DNA of 64,000 nucleotides from Haliotis asinina. Its lineage: Eukaryota; Mollusca; Gastropoda; Lepetellida; Haliotidae. Positions 12,973 through 26,600 of this stretch are shown piece by piece. Location of the stretch: NCBI RefSeq assembly GCF_037392515.1, contig NC_090288.1, forward strand, positions 61,303,673 through 61,367,672, in the 5' to 3' direction. A program made the translations under genes and the position numbers. The notes below the pieces were generated by a model, which worked only from the letters and a program-made list of their open reading frames with translations, was not told the origin of the DNA and did no database searches. Within the stretch, counting starts at the first letter, position 1, and the number at the start of each line of letters is the position of its first letter.

Positions 12973-12973
12973 G
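12944..12973. repeat. (CTGT)n microsatellite
   Basis: About seven perfect CTGT units just after the LINE remnant. The position is consistent with a LINE 3' tail, but this could be chance. Confidence 0.9.
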
Positions 12974-15570
12974 TCATAAAATACCACAGTAGTAGTCATC
13001 TGTACCATATAGGTGCTGGAAAGTACCATGCATGTATTTTATAGTACCACAGACATACCACATAGGACCACTTTTGTACCATAAGTTACCATGAATATAA
13101 CATACAGTTTCACACAAGTACCAAACACTACCATGATAGTACCACAAAATAGTACAATGGTTGCATACAAAGACATTCTCTTCCGTGATATCACATAGCT
13201 AATGTGTGTTTGGACAGTCATGTAGAGATGTGATGTCCCAGACACAACATGCACATACATTTTCAACAATGGGCTAACAATGTGTTGATGACACAACCTG
13301 GAGTGACATATCCATGGCCTGTTTAGTGAACAATGGGACTCAGTGCCTGACAGGTTCATGATAGCGCATTTAAATGGAGTCACTCATGGGAGGTCAACAT
13401 GTTGCGACCTATCTTATAGATTGAAAATGGAAATCAGTCAATACTTTGATTCTTAAAGTCTCCTTATGTCTCTTCAGCGGCACAATAATATTTCTTGAAA
13501 TAGTTGTTATATGTGACACTTGGCATAAATCATAACCAGCAACAGCTCACATGATCAAAATTTAATGTATCAGAGGATGAGAAATGGTTTTCTAGTAAAC
13601 ATTCACTTTCATTTTCCAATATCATACATTCATGAGTTTGCACAAAATATTTGCTGTTTGAATAAAGATGATCTCCCAAATCATTCAAAGGCATAAAGCT
13701 TAATGGCAAGAGATTTGATTGGCTAAGGAAGAAATATGTTTTGTATACAAGCAGCCCATGACCACAAGCATACAGTTGTTTTCTTAAGCTGGCTGGTATC
13801 AGGCTGGGCTGGCTTGTAACAGTTGTGCAGGTTTTTGATGTGTTGAAGTTAAATAAGCATTCTGGTTTTAATGTTGATATATTCATTTCTCAAGATTGAC
13901 TACAAATGGTTTTTTTTGCATGAATTTACAGTTTGTAAATGCATTTTTTTATTTTTATAATCCCCAAAACTAATTAAGCTCCTTATGACATTACTATTCT
14001 ATTGCTGTTTGAACAAAAACATTTGGAGGCATCTAGAAACATGTTTGCAAATTTACATATTGACCAAGGAAACCCATAGAATCATACTGGTAACACATGG
14101 ACACTTTAATCACTGGTTTACAGAACTGATTTCCCCCTATCTAAGTAAACTTAGCCTCAGTACTTTTCGTTACACTCCACTACTGAGTCTAACAAAACCT
14201 TATGGGAGGTCGTGTCAGGTAGCCTTTGAGCGACCAATGACCGTCCAAACAAATCCGAGACGGTTAAGTAGATTTAACCAATCAGACAATGGCTACTATT
14301 TAGGGATCGGAGGGACTTTCAAAATATTCAGGTCACTGACACAGATCTCTCCACAAACAAAAATCTGCATATGACACAGTTATTTGGGTTTCTGTTGACA
14401 TGGTTACCATTAGCTAATATTTCCGCAAGATGACATCCTTGAATATTGCCAAAAACACTATTTTCAGCGATTGTTTACTCACCATTGTCATGGTTGTACA
14501 TACACCCTGTGCATCACCCGGAAGAGAGCATATGCTAAATAGCATTCGGAATCGTTCAGGTACGAACCTATTCGAGTTAAAAAGTTCAAAAGGTATGTGC
14601 GAATGTCCTCTTTTGCGATTTGGTAAGCTGTGTTCTGATTGGTCAGTAAGTTTACTGACACTAAGTTTACTTAGACTGCATTTCCCCGGAACCTCAGGTC
14701 TGTAGTCAAAATAAGAGTTAAACGTTTGGGATTATAGACACCTGCTTTGAGTGATCTTTTATGTTCTCATCATTGCATTTGTTCTCACAACAGAAATAGG
14801 TTAAGACTCAGTAGGAAAAATAGTAATATATTATTTATTCCCCTTGCATTACATGGCAAGGACAGTTCTGTAAATCAAGTGAAAACAAACCACCATAGAT
14901 GGTTAAATCTGACCATCTATAAACCTGTCAGAGGTACTGCAGCTATATCCATTAATCATCATCGCAACATGCATGGTCTCTGCATGTGCACTTAAATAAT
15001 AGCAGCCAGGTTTGAAGCACTAAAATTCTAGACCTTTGTCAATGTAAGCTTCCATGGTAAGGGTTCCTATTACACTTGACAACATGGCACCGCTTGAATT
15101 ACAGACACTTCATCATGAACAGATCTAAAATGACCTCATAAATTTTATTCTTTAGTTCAGTTAAGATCAGTTTTGACAGTACTATAAATCATATTGAAAT
15201 ACGCTTACTTGATTTGAATGGATATTTATTTATTGGTCACACAAAAACAACTTCAGATAATTGAAATGCTAACCTATTCCTTACTGGGGCTTACAGTAGG
15301 TTGAACTGACACTAGAGGAGTCAGTACTTGTGCCAGGTTTGGGTGAGGCCGTAAGACCTATCTTAGTCATACCAATGGGTTGCACTGACATACAACATAT
15401 CCTATCCTATACTACTCACAAGAACATCCAGTCCTTGCATATTCCCATATTCAACTGGCAATCATAAAAGAATTGTTCTTTCATTTCTTGAGTAATACAT
15501 ATTTGCCAGTACCTCAATAGCAGTAGCAGAAATGTAATTTCATAAAGTATACCGTGTCTGTTAAAGTTAC
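12974..15570. other. Non-coding host DNA, no gene recognised
   Basis: Contains an unrecognised minus-strand open frame of 118 codons (13530-13886) and others of about 90-130 codons, without domains or splice signals. A 14-mer ctaagtaaacttag at about 14141 recurs in inverted form at about 14661, a weak hint of an old inverted-repeat element. Confidence 0.4.
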
Positions 15571-15990
15571 ATACAATAATAGGGGTATAAGGCTAATTGC
15601 TCCCCGACAACTGCCCCCAATTAATTGTGCCCCCCCGTCCAACTGCTCCCCCCTAGGTTAATTGCACCCTTGGACAAGTGTCCAACATCAAGACATTTGG
15701 GGTTTTTTAAGAGCAATCTCCCACAATCTGTCCTTTTAAGTGATGTGAAGTGATATTTATGACCTTTCTGAAATATGTGTCCTATGATTGATAGGCTATT
15801 TTGTTTTATAGTGCTTTAAAATTTAAAATTATTACTTTTTCAGTTTGTGTGTTTTTGTGGGAGTTGGGGGTGGAGGGGTGGGGGCAGTTGCCTGGGGTGC
15901 TATTAACCAAAGGGGCAGTTATCTGGGGGGCACAATGGACGGGGGGCAGGTTGTCCAGGGGGCAGTTAGCCTAGACACATAATAGGTATA
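15571..15990. repeat. C-rich/G-rich fold-back element, about 420 bp
   Basis: The left end reads 'ggctaattgctccccgacaa' followed by a run of CCCC blocks. The right end is G-rich and, read in reverse complement, gives 'ggctaactgccccctggaca'. The arms are imperfect and separated by an AT-rich middle. This fits a MITE-like or fold-back element. No target duplication was established. Confidence 0.6.
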
Positions 15991-17261
15991 CCACCTCTTT
16001 ACCTCATAAGGCCAAAAATAATTCATTATTTATTTTATGAAATGTACCCATCCTATTCTCTCAGTGAGCTAATGCTGACAATATGTTTGGAATATCCTGT
16101 TGTGTTTCCATTTTTTACTTTCAGAAATGGAGATGAATTTTGTCATTATGTGCACGTACTGAACTAACTAGCCAAAACAATTACAGCAACCTGAGCATGC
16201 AACAAACATGCTTATTACTAACTGCAACCTAATATTTGGGTTTCTATAGTCATCTCTTGTAGCAGAATATGGAAATCAAGATCAACTGTGACTTTTTTAT
16301 CAGGATAGATAGATAGAACCAAAATTCAGTGCTGTGTATTTACAGAGGGGGCTATATTACTTACTCTGAAATACAGCTAATAACATCCCGCCCAGTCGAT
16401 ACACAGGGTTAAGTGAGACTCGTATCACTATCTCCCACTATTGCTGATCTTACAAAACTTTCAGAATACACATGATTTATATGGCAATATATATCAATGA
16501 TTAAAACATTAATTGGGTCATGTGATAAGAAAAGTGCAGTATTTCACCTTTCATTTAACAATTCAAACCAGCTTTCATTATCTGAATTGGTGCAAGTTGT
16601 TTGGAAATCTTGCCCTGTAATGATGCATGTGGCAGTTATTATAATATCTGTACAAGGTATGCAACACAAATCAGTGAGTTATTCACTGTATATTGTCTGG
16701 TTCCTAGTGCTTGTTTCACTATATGACCATGCAGGCCTTAGTTTCCATGCCAGAGATGGTGCTCTTCTCTCAACAATCTGCATGAACTGTAACACACTGA
16801 TAAAATGTAGCTGGATGGCTTCTGATTGTAAGTTTAAATCAAAGGCTGACATTAAATAGAAGGACTGGCAATCTCAATTGAGTTTTTAATGAATAGAAAA
16901 ATCTTTACAATAAGAAGACTGCCAACTCATTGTTCCAAATGCCTATAAATATTTATACACCACCAATACACCCGCCTACCCATGATCTCTTCCCTTCTAT
17001 AAACTACCTTCAGGCCATGTGCAGTGCCCACAATCTCCCTTAGTCTAAAACCATATGCACACCAATTTTTCGTACCCTCTAACTATCTGAACACCAATTT
17101 TCCTTACCCTCAAACCATATAAACACCAGTCCTGCTACTCTCTAACTATGAGCACACCAATCCTCCTGCTCTCTAATTATATGACCACCAATGTTTCCTA
17201 AACCAATAATATCTCTCTTACAATTTCAATGTCGATATTACTTACCAGTGTCAACACTGTC
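15991..17261. other. Non-coding host DNA, no gene recognised
   Basis: A plus-strand open frame of 120 codons at 16497-16859 has no recognisable domain or splice context and was not called. Confidence 0.4.
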
Positions 17262-18480
17262 ATTACCTACCACCAGACCAGTATTATCTTCTACCAAACC
17301 AATATTGCCTACAACAAGGCCAATATTACCTCCCACCAGACCAATATTACCTACCATCAGACCAGAATTATCTACCACCAGACGAATATTACCTACCACA
17401 GACCAGAATTATCTACCACCACACCAATTATACCTACCATCTGACCAATATTACCTACCGTCAGACCAGAATTATCTACCACCAGACCAATATTACCTAC
17501 CACAGACCAGAATTATCTACCACCACACCAATTATACCTACCATCTGACCAATATTACCTACCATCAGACCAGAATTATCTACCACCAGATCAATATTAC
17601 CTCCCACCAGACCAATATTACTTCCCACCAGACCAATATTACCTACCATCTGACCAATATTACCTACCATCAGACCAGAATTATCTACCACCAGACCAAT
17701 ATTACCTACCACAGACCAGAATTATCTACCACCAGACGAATATTACCTCCCACCAGACCAATAATACCTACCATCTCACCAATATTACTTACCACAGACC
17801 AGAATGATCTACCACCAGACCAACATTACTGACCATCAGACCAGAATTATCTACCACCACACCAATATTACCTACCACAGACCAGAATTATCTACCACCA
17901 GATCAATATTACCTCCAACCAGACCAATATTACTTCCCACCAGACCAATATTACCTACCATCTGACCAATCTTACTTACCACAGACCAGAATTATCTACC
18001 ACCAGACCAACATTACCGACCATCAGGCCAATATCATCTACCACCAGACCAATATTACCTACAACAGACCAGAATTATCTACTACCAGACCAATATTACC
18101 TCCCACCAGACCAATATTACTTCCCACCAGACCAATATTACCTCCCACCAGACCAATATTACCTACCACCAGAAATAGCTACCTCCAGACCAATATCACA
18201 CACCTACCACCAGATCAATATTACCTACCACCAGACCAATATTACCTACCATCAGACCAGAATTATCTAATACCAGATCAATATTACCTCCCACCAGACT
18301 AATATTACCTACCACCAGACCAAAATCATCTACCACCAGATCAATATTACCTGCCACCAGACCAATATCACTTCCCACCAGAAGAGAATTATCTACCACC
18401 AGAACAATATTACCTCCCACCAGACCAATATTACCTACCACCAGTATTATCTACCACCAGACCAATATTAGATCATCTGC
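17262..18480. repeat. 21-bp minisatellite, about 1.2 kb
   Basis: About 55 diverged copies of a unit near 21 bp, mostly 'ccaccagaccaatattacct', with variants such as 'accagaattatct'. The unit keeps reading frame, so long periodic open frames rich in Pro/Asp/Gln/Tyr or Val/Gly/Asn appear on both strands. No start, signal peptide or flanking exon suggests a real protein. Confidence 0.93.
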
Positions 18481-21400
18481 CTACCAGTATTCCTCTCCGC
18501 AAACCATCTACCAATATTCTATTCCACACAACTATGTGTCTACCAATGTTTATTCCCACCCAACCAGCTGTCTCCAAATGTTCACCATAACCAATCCACC
18601 TGACTACCAATATTTTCTACCGCGTTCCTGTCCATATCTACTAGCCACTATCAAAGTGTCTTACCAAAACTTCTTTCTACTCATACTTCCAGCCTACAAA
18701 TACTCATTACCATCACCCAACCTGAAATTTCCCGGCTACCCCCCCCCCCCCCTTATTCACCAATACCGCCCCCCACTCCCCCATCCCCTTCGTGCATATA
18801 TCTACCAGTCTTTCTACTTTCTACCATTGTACTACTATTAAGTTTACTGTCTACCAAATATACAAACACATGTACCAGCATAACAAACGGGATATCTCTA
18901 CTAAGATCCCATTAAAGGTCTAGATCATCATTACAGAAACAGAGGATTAAACACAAGAAATAAACTACTCATGCATCAACTCAATCAATCATTCAATCAA
19001 TTCCCAGTCAAAGCTAGTGTTAGCCATTTTCCATTTCCATTGTCTTCACCAAAGGCTTACCTGGGCTTTGCAAATCAATGGTTTCGCTCGGTCCATTAGA
19101 AAGGCAAGCTAGTTGAGTTCCACATGACCCTTCATGGCACCTCCAGGTATTCAATGTACCGTTAGCACTTCAAGAACTGTACAGCAATACAGCCTAGAGG
19201 AGCTCGTTCTGTTTCACTAGTCACTCAATGTGTCATCTGTATTGCCTGGTATCCCACGGGAGTAACCAAATCATTAGTTTACTTGATCACAAAACTGTCA
19301 CTGACACACAACCTTTCAGTTACGTCAGCAGTTGTTATCCCGAAGACAGGTTCCACGAAGCATTTCACAGATTTGATGCCACTGACAATATTACTTATAT
19401 CCAAACTGTATTAACTACTCACTTACGCTACCACGATCTCTATACAGGTAACTGTGATGCCAACGAAATTTTTAAAATGTTCAAATTACCTAGTATTGTC
19501 TTACCAAACTACATTTTTTTATGAATTGACACATTTTGAACACGAAACGTGAAACACACAACTGGGAACTGTTGGTAAACGTAAGCGATACAAGCATTAT
19601 CTTCTCCTAACTTTCACAAGTTATACCCTATGCCCTGGGCTTGACATGCAGTAACTGTCATATCGCCCGCCCCTTCGACAGTTAAATTAGCTCATATTTA
19701 CCTGTTTATTTTCCATCCTCCAACTTTCACTTTTCCCGACGTAATTCAATTTTCTTTGTCCATGTCCAAATTGAAATCCTCCGTTAGGTATAAATCCATA
19801 GACACTGTTATTTCCACATTGCGAGTGAATCGCTCTCCCGCGAGCATGGTAACTCTCACCTCCAATTCGTATGCAAATTAGTTGCTCTGGAGACTATTGA
19901 CAACACGGTCGTGTATAGGTGTTTGGGCCAACTATCAACATAAATACGATCGCGGGCACGGAGCACTTATAACTTCAGTGACACTCGTGCGTCTTACTGA
20001 GATAAGACATTGTCAACACCGAATGTAAAAGTATTCGTGTGGAAAATTCCCCCACTGTGTGAGATATGCCGTATGTCCAGCCACCACAATACCGCTACAG
20101 CGTTCGATGTGTGGACTAGGAGAAAGAACTGCAATAGAATTGAATACAAGTCCTCATAATTTGTCCACTGTCTATTCACACGTACTCTTCGGGTTGCCCG
20201 TTCAGTCAATGTTTGTTGTGATTTAATGTTGTTCGGGTCATGAATTGCCCACCGTGTTTTTTGAAATTCGATAAAAAGCTACGCTCCTCTTTATAGCCGT
20301 AGGAATAATCAGATTTGAATTTTCTCTTTAACCGATCCGCCAAGTGTTAGACATTAAATACGCACTGAAGGAAGAAGTCCCTGATTCGTATTAACAAATA
20401 CAATGATCAATCTCTCTTTGTGTGCGTGTGTGTGTATGCCCCTCACCCCCCCTCCTCTTCATGTCCCATGTATATATCTGTATTATGTAAGTGTTCTATC
20501 GGTTGCGTATATATGCGCTATCGACCGAAAAAGTCCCTCAGTACGTGATCTAGACTTATGTCTTCATAAATAGGCTTTTCAGATATGCAACATAATTGAG
20601 AATAAATATTTGAAAGAAAACCACCTTTGTCATTGAATTGTTTCATTCTGTAATGACAAACCTCTGAATGCAGTAAGGGGTATTCAGTATACTCAAAACT
20701 GAAGTAGTTACTGCATTCGCTTCACTGACTGTGTGAAATCTACACTGCTATCATATGCAATATCTTATCTTTTCACAACATCAATGACACATTAACATTC
20801 TGTACTCATAAAATTAGTATCAGCCTGAATAATGATACATGTAAAGGACGCATACAAAAGTGTGTTTAAGTTTTAAGACCGTATAAGGGTTATACATCCG
20901 AGATACCTGTTGTTTGAACAAACGTCAGCTTGGCAATAAACACGATCTTTCCTCGGGGTATGATGCATGGCGAAACCGGCAGCAATTTCAGTAACAGTTT
21001 CGGCGTCAATATTAGCACTTAATCACGCGAGTCTGTCAATAACTTAATAGCATTATTTAATCAAGGCGACTTGAGTATTCAGGAACTTGTGGGCTCCCGG
21101 CCGCGTACATAATCAATGGGTTAGGAGGGATTTCATATACAAAGCCCAGGTATGACTCTGATCATCTGATAAGGTTCGAAGACTAATGTTATTGTTGACA
21201 AATCCAATCCGATTTAGAGCCATGGGTATATTGTTCTGTTGGAGCTATTCGAATTCAGTAAATGGGATAAATACATAATTGTGATATTGTTGGTTCAGTC
21301 CGTTTGCAAAAGTACACATGCGTGCACGTGTCGGTCTGTTGGTTACCAGAGATTGGTCTTTACTGAAGTGTCTTGGATTTGCATAAGTTTTGGAAACTAC

Positions 21401-21517
21401 AGAAAGCAGCTGTTTTACCTAGGCTTTTCAAAAGAAATGATTGTATTGTCACGTGAATCACACTGCAAATTCGTAGTTATGAGATGAATACACATGGAAC
21501 CAATATGACTGTGTGGT
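18481..21517. other. Non-coding host DNA, no gene recognised
   Basis: Opens with a C/T/A-rich tract including a C14 run at about 18739. The rest contains only short open frames. CpG becomes more frequent after about 19.7 kb, but no exon could be supported. Confidence 0.4.
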
Positions 21518-21580
21518 CCTGACTCGATTATTTACAGACCAAGGTCATATTGCTGGAACAGTGCTGAGTGCTGCTTTGAA
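21518..21580 (-). repeat. Partial copy of SINE family A
   Basis: Reverse-orientation fragment with 'ctgactcgattatttacaga', 'atattgctgg' and 'gctgagtgc'. Confidence 0.6.
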
Positions 21581-22810
21581 CAAAACTTCTTTATTCCATA
21601 AAGTAGTTAATTTTCAGTTGATACCCACCAGGTTTTCATTTTAACTTATGCTGGAACTGCCACTGCCACTGCCAACAGAACTGAAACCAGAGGTCATCGA
21701 ATCCTCACACGTCTGAGGAACGCAGCTCATGCAAACGTCTGCAAAAAAGAACGGTGGGGATCCTTTGTGTCACTTTTCTATGCACATAGGACGTGAAAAA
21801 TTGTTATGCTCGGATAAAACAATTTACCCCAAGCGTAACGAATTGTAGACACTCATTGCTTTGCATCAATATCGATTATTCGTCATACTTGTCTACAGTC
21901 AGTAGAAATGTTTAGCGTACAGACTTAACTTTGCCCGTGAATAATAGCTGGGAAAAATCCAGGCACTTATTTCCTTCTTCGAAAGACCAGGGCCAGTGGT
22001 AACTGTACAGGAGACTATTTGAGACTTACATTCTTACAAATTCCATTTGAAGAACGCGTTATTATGGAAAAAGACACACGCCCAGCGTTTGTTCAAGCAC
22101 ACAAGGGTTAAACATTATTTTACTGCATGTTCGTACGTAAAACAGTATAAAACAGAAACTATGATTTCACTGGCAAATACACGTGCAACCTGGTTCATGG
22201 CGCATAGCGTGGGTTGGATAGTTGTGCATAGATGGGGGTATATTTTATTACCGCTTCGCCCATCTATAGGACTATCTGGACAGTTTCATTCAATGTAAAA
22301 ATAGAAACTCAAACACACCACCCTTTGTTTTAAACTAGATGAAATTGATGAACAGTTTCACAACGAACAAAAAAATGTCTACGTTTCTCCCAAACAGTAT
22401 CACTGGGATTTGAACACTTAACGTCATCTGAATACAAAAACGACTGATAGACCATTTAGGACTACATATGTTAATTGGTGATATCCGTGGAAAATAGACA
22501 GAAAGTACCCACGGACTATATGTATGCCATGGCGGAAATACACGTCGTTAAGACATAAGCTCCGCCCGCTGATGAATATTAATGCTTTCTGTGCACCAGG
22601 GCACCACAACCGTATACTGAAATGTCTAATGAACTGGACGAATCAAAAAACGTAAATTCACGTGAGATTTCTAAATGTACGGGCTGATGCTTATCGAGTA
22701 GCAAAAGTGACAATCACCAGTTATCACGGGCAGCGTACTGAGTGCATGATGTGTAAACTGGATCTTGGAAACGGAAAATCATCGATTGCTTGAATGTGGT
22801 TCAATTTTGT
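21581..22810. other. Non-coding host DNA, no gene recognised
   Basis: Short open frames only (for example 22047-22298). No domain or RNA gene was recognised. Confidence 0.4.
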
Positions 22811-22854
22811 TTAGCATTTAAAGCTGTTTTAGAGGCATTTTAGAAGTTGCTGAA

Positions 22855-23029
22855 CTAAAGGTGAAGGAACAAATTTTATGGATGATCAACTTCTTTATTT
22901 TCACAATGGCGACGTTTCGGTATGGATTCTTATGCATACCCGAAAACGGTATACGAATCCATACCGAAACGTCGCCATTGTTAAAATAAAGAAGCTGATC
23001 ATCCATAAAATTTGTTCCTTCACCTTTAG
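22855..23029. repeat. Near-perfect 75-bp-arm fold-back element
   Basis: Arms at 22855-22929 and 22955-23029 are reverse complements at 73 of 75 positions around a 25-bp loop. The terminal motif is ctaaag...ctttag. A 14-bp word, ttagcatttaaagc, occurs at 22811-22824 and again at 23026-23039 overlapping the right end. A half-element with the same words lies at 32160-32260. The open frame on the minus strand here is an artefact of the palindrome. Confidence 0.92.
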
Positions 23030-23611
23030 CATTTAAAGCGCTCAAAATGTTTGAATGAGCACCAACTGTGCTATGAATGACTTGGTAATGATGTGTATGG
23101 AACTGTATATCAAGGTGTGCATGATAATCCATACTTGTCAGGGGGTTCTTTTAACGTTATAGAGGAGAAGAAGAAGAATATTTTATTATAGTGTCACACA
23201 CTTCATAAAACTGACCTATTATACATTAAATACTTATAGTACCATATATATAGTTACAGTTGGGTTGCATAAAAAATAAACGTTTTTCTGACACATCTTT
23301 TTCAAAAGTGACGAGGGCGGTAGGATTTATTTTGGTAGAGAAAAAGTGACGCGGGAGGAACACGTGTATTTTTTTTCTCTCATAAATATACATGTAGCTT
23401 GGGAATTCTACCATGTGATAATGAGTTGCAGATTCAGTCACACTCGTTCTTACAGACGCTCATTAATTGTTATAGTGGACAGATTGATGATTGGTATGCG
23501 GCCATGTCTAAATTATTGTTTAAATGGCAATAAAAATACGCGCACAAGCATAAGTGACGCGCCGATGCCCGAAAAACAGTTCACTTCTTATGTTTAGCCT
23601 TATAATCTTGA
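23030..23611. other. Upstream region of COG6
   Basis: AT-rich intergenic DNA without a recognised gene, leading into the TATA-less COG6 start region. Confidence 0.4.
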
Positions 23612-23682
23612 CGATGGAACACCCGGAAGTCGGACCAAACAAAGGCAGATAACTCAGAACAGTTAAACAAGATGGCCGACAA
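23612..23682 (+). promoter_or_regulatory. Probable COG6 core promoter and 5' leader
   Basis: An ETS-type site (cccggaagt, 23622-23630) lies about 42 bp before the start codon, and the start itself sits in aagATGGCCGAC, close to the known YY1 initiator motif. No TATA box is visible. This pattern is typical of broad housekeeping promoters. The transcription start was not determined. Confidence 0.45.
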
Positions 23683-26600
23683 GGAGAGTACCGACGTGTC
23701 AACATCTTCAGCTCAAGCTAATAACCCGTTGTCACGAAAGTTGAATAAAATACTAGAATCAAGACTTGACAATGATAAGGTAAATTATCGACTTTGCTTA
23801 CAAAATATTGTCATACCACAAGCGAAGAACGTTAAAATTTCAAGACACATTCTCACGTTCGGTTTTCGATCAAAGAAATGTGTCTATTCGAGCTGTAGGT
23901 AGAAGGTATAAACTTATATTTTCATTAACAAATAGGTGGCAGATGGTAAGAAGTAACTGTGATGGGTGCGTGTAGTTGCATTTGTGCTGTATTTGAGTAA
24001 AGGCTTTTTCTAGCATGTTTGTAATATTTTCAAAGTGGAGGTGTTCGTCATTTATGGATTTTTCCTTTTTGTCATGTAAAACAAGTCCTCATCAAATAAT
24101 GCTATAATAAGATAATGATGATGCATTGTAGTAGGGTGTTAGCAATAATCTCACTGGTAGTAACAATTCTTTATTCTCTTGCAGGATATGCTGGAGGCTC
24201 TCAAAGCACTGTCGGTGTTTTTCTCAGAGAACAGCTTGCGAACACGAAGAAATCTTCGCAGTGATATTGAAAAAAGAAGTCTTGCAATAAATGAGGAGTT
24301 TCTGGATGCATTTCAAGTTGTCAAAGAGGTGAACATACTGAATATTACAACAAATTGGGGTTTTTTGTATTGGGGAATGTATGTGCATGCCACTGGACCT
24401 GAAGGTAGATAAATATATGTATACTTACTCATGTGTACTATTGGAAGAAAGTAACTTTGAATAACAAGAAAAGAAAAGTTCAAAAAGTTATAAAAATAAC
24501 CTTAAATAAACATGGGCAAAGCACACTACAAGCCCTTTGTGCACAATGAACCTCCTCGCCCTGATTTTTGCCACCTGAACTCACACACCTAATATTTAAA
24601 ATTGAAGATGCTTATTCCATAGCCTCTGAATGTTGTGGAAGATTTACTTTTTTAGACTTAAACTATGTGTACGTCATGTCACGTCTGACAAAAGCCGAGA
24701 ATCAGTCACTGACGTGATCTGAATTGGGACAAGCAGTGGTTCAGACATTGAACAACATTCTCCAAGAATTTCTTCAACTGCTTAGTGTCATCTGTGCATC
24801 ATCATTGTCAAACTTGCATCAACGCCAATGGTGGATACACACGATACTTAATTTGTGAACTGACTTTCTATTTAAGGGTGTGTCATGACGCAACAAATCA
24901 TGCACATTTGATACTAGCTTGTCAAAAGTTAACCAGTGAAAACACCACTAATCATCAAATAATGCACAGTTCCTTTGTTTATTCTAGTAGTATACCGTCA
25001 CTGTATCTGAAAAGCTCCTCATTACAATACATGTTAAAATGTGTTCTGTTAGATACAAAGAACAGGCAAATTTAATGTTCCAATTAGCCTTAGTGCAAAT
25101 CTGAAATGTGAGCTTGATGAACCATGCCCATTCTTCACTTTAGAATATCTTCTTGTAAGTTCAGAAACAGTTAAAAAATAATTTCATCCATTTTGTTGCC
25201 ATTATTCTTCAGCAACTGGACAGTGTGTACGCTGATGTGAAGGGCATGAATGACTGCTGCCAAGACATGACAAACAGGCTCAAGGTGGGTAGGATTAGTT
25301 CTATTACTAGTATTACTCGGTTGGTTCGTGTTTTAAAACAAGATATTCTATTAACATGTTATGCAATAATTAAATATTGTGCGAATGTTTTTAAATGTTT
25401 CATAAGTGCCGTTAATCTGTAGTCACTGTAAATGATGACCTGAAGTTGCTAAACGCTGATCAGTCTGCTGTGTGTCACTGTTAGGTAACAATCTCCTGAC
25501 CTAACCTCCACAGCATGTTACCTCTTCATTAAGTACATGTACTATGATAAGGAAAGGATTCTGATCATATGACATATATATTTGGTATACATTAGGTGAA
25601 GACAACTGAAGTTCTGTTTCTAATGTCTGAATACAGTTTTGATCCTACATTTGATTCCAGGCAGCAAAGGAACAGACTCATGACCTGATAAACCAGACCA
25701 CCACCCTGCAGGCTGAGAGGTAATCCTTGTCACTTGCAGTAACAAATTGGACTTATGGACTTACAGTAACAAATTATCAAAACTGTAATTTCAACTGATC
25801 AGGTTGAAAAATAATGAAATGAAAGAAATCCTTTGTAATTGGATTTCAAATGATTCACTAAAACTATCCAGCTGGGGTAAAAAGAGGTTTTGCACATAAC
25901 GCAAGTGCTGTGAATAGGTATGTACTCCTGGAACTGGGATGCCCGCATTGTAAGGTCATGAGAAGGAGTAGTCTAATCTTGGTTGTGTACACAAACAACA
26001 AATAGTAAATTAAATTTTAATTTTAATGTTTATTTTATTGGTTGCATCTAACTTTAATGTAAATCTAACTGTTGCTTGCTTGCAGAGCTCCAGATAAAGC
26101 GTATTTTACTAAAAAAAAATACTCACATTTACTCAATTAATTAGAAATGTGGAAGTACATAAAAATGCATGAGAATCACTTAAAACCCAATAGGTCTATA
26201 ATGCCTAGTGTACATTACTCAATTAACTGAATTGGCTTGCGTATGATTCATCATGCCGTAGCAACTGTCCAGGGTTTACTCTAACAGTCACATGACTTCC
26301 ATGTTGAGTATTTAGAAATGGCTGTCAGATGTTAGGCAATATGACAATTACTAAAACCTTTTAGTCTATTGAGATGCATTTATATTTATAGATTTAGAAG
26401 AGTTAAGTACCCAATGAGGATAAGAAATTCCGTATAAAAGTATTCAACTCTTTTAACTGGTGGGAGTATACAAAATGATAGTTACTCCTCAAAAATTGCA
26501 ACTACTAATACATAACCAGACATAAATTATCTGGAGCTCTGTGCTTGACAATGGTGATACACCTTACATGGAAACATTGCTCTTGCTGCAATAGAGAAGT

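Noticed and set aside
13530-13886. 118-codon minus-strand open frame
   Set aside because: No recognised domain, no splice or promoter context; plausible by chance in this composition.
16497-16859. 120-codon plus-strand open frame
   Set aside because: No recognised domain and no supporting signals.
17191-17832. 213-codon open frame rich in Pro, Asn, Tyr and Thr
   Set aside because: A direct product of the 21-bp minisatellite; equivalent frames exist on the other strand.
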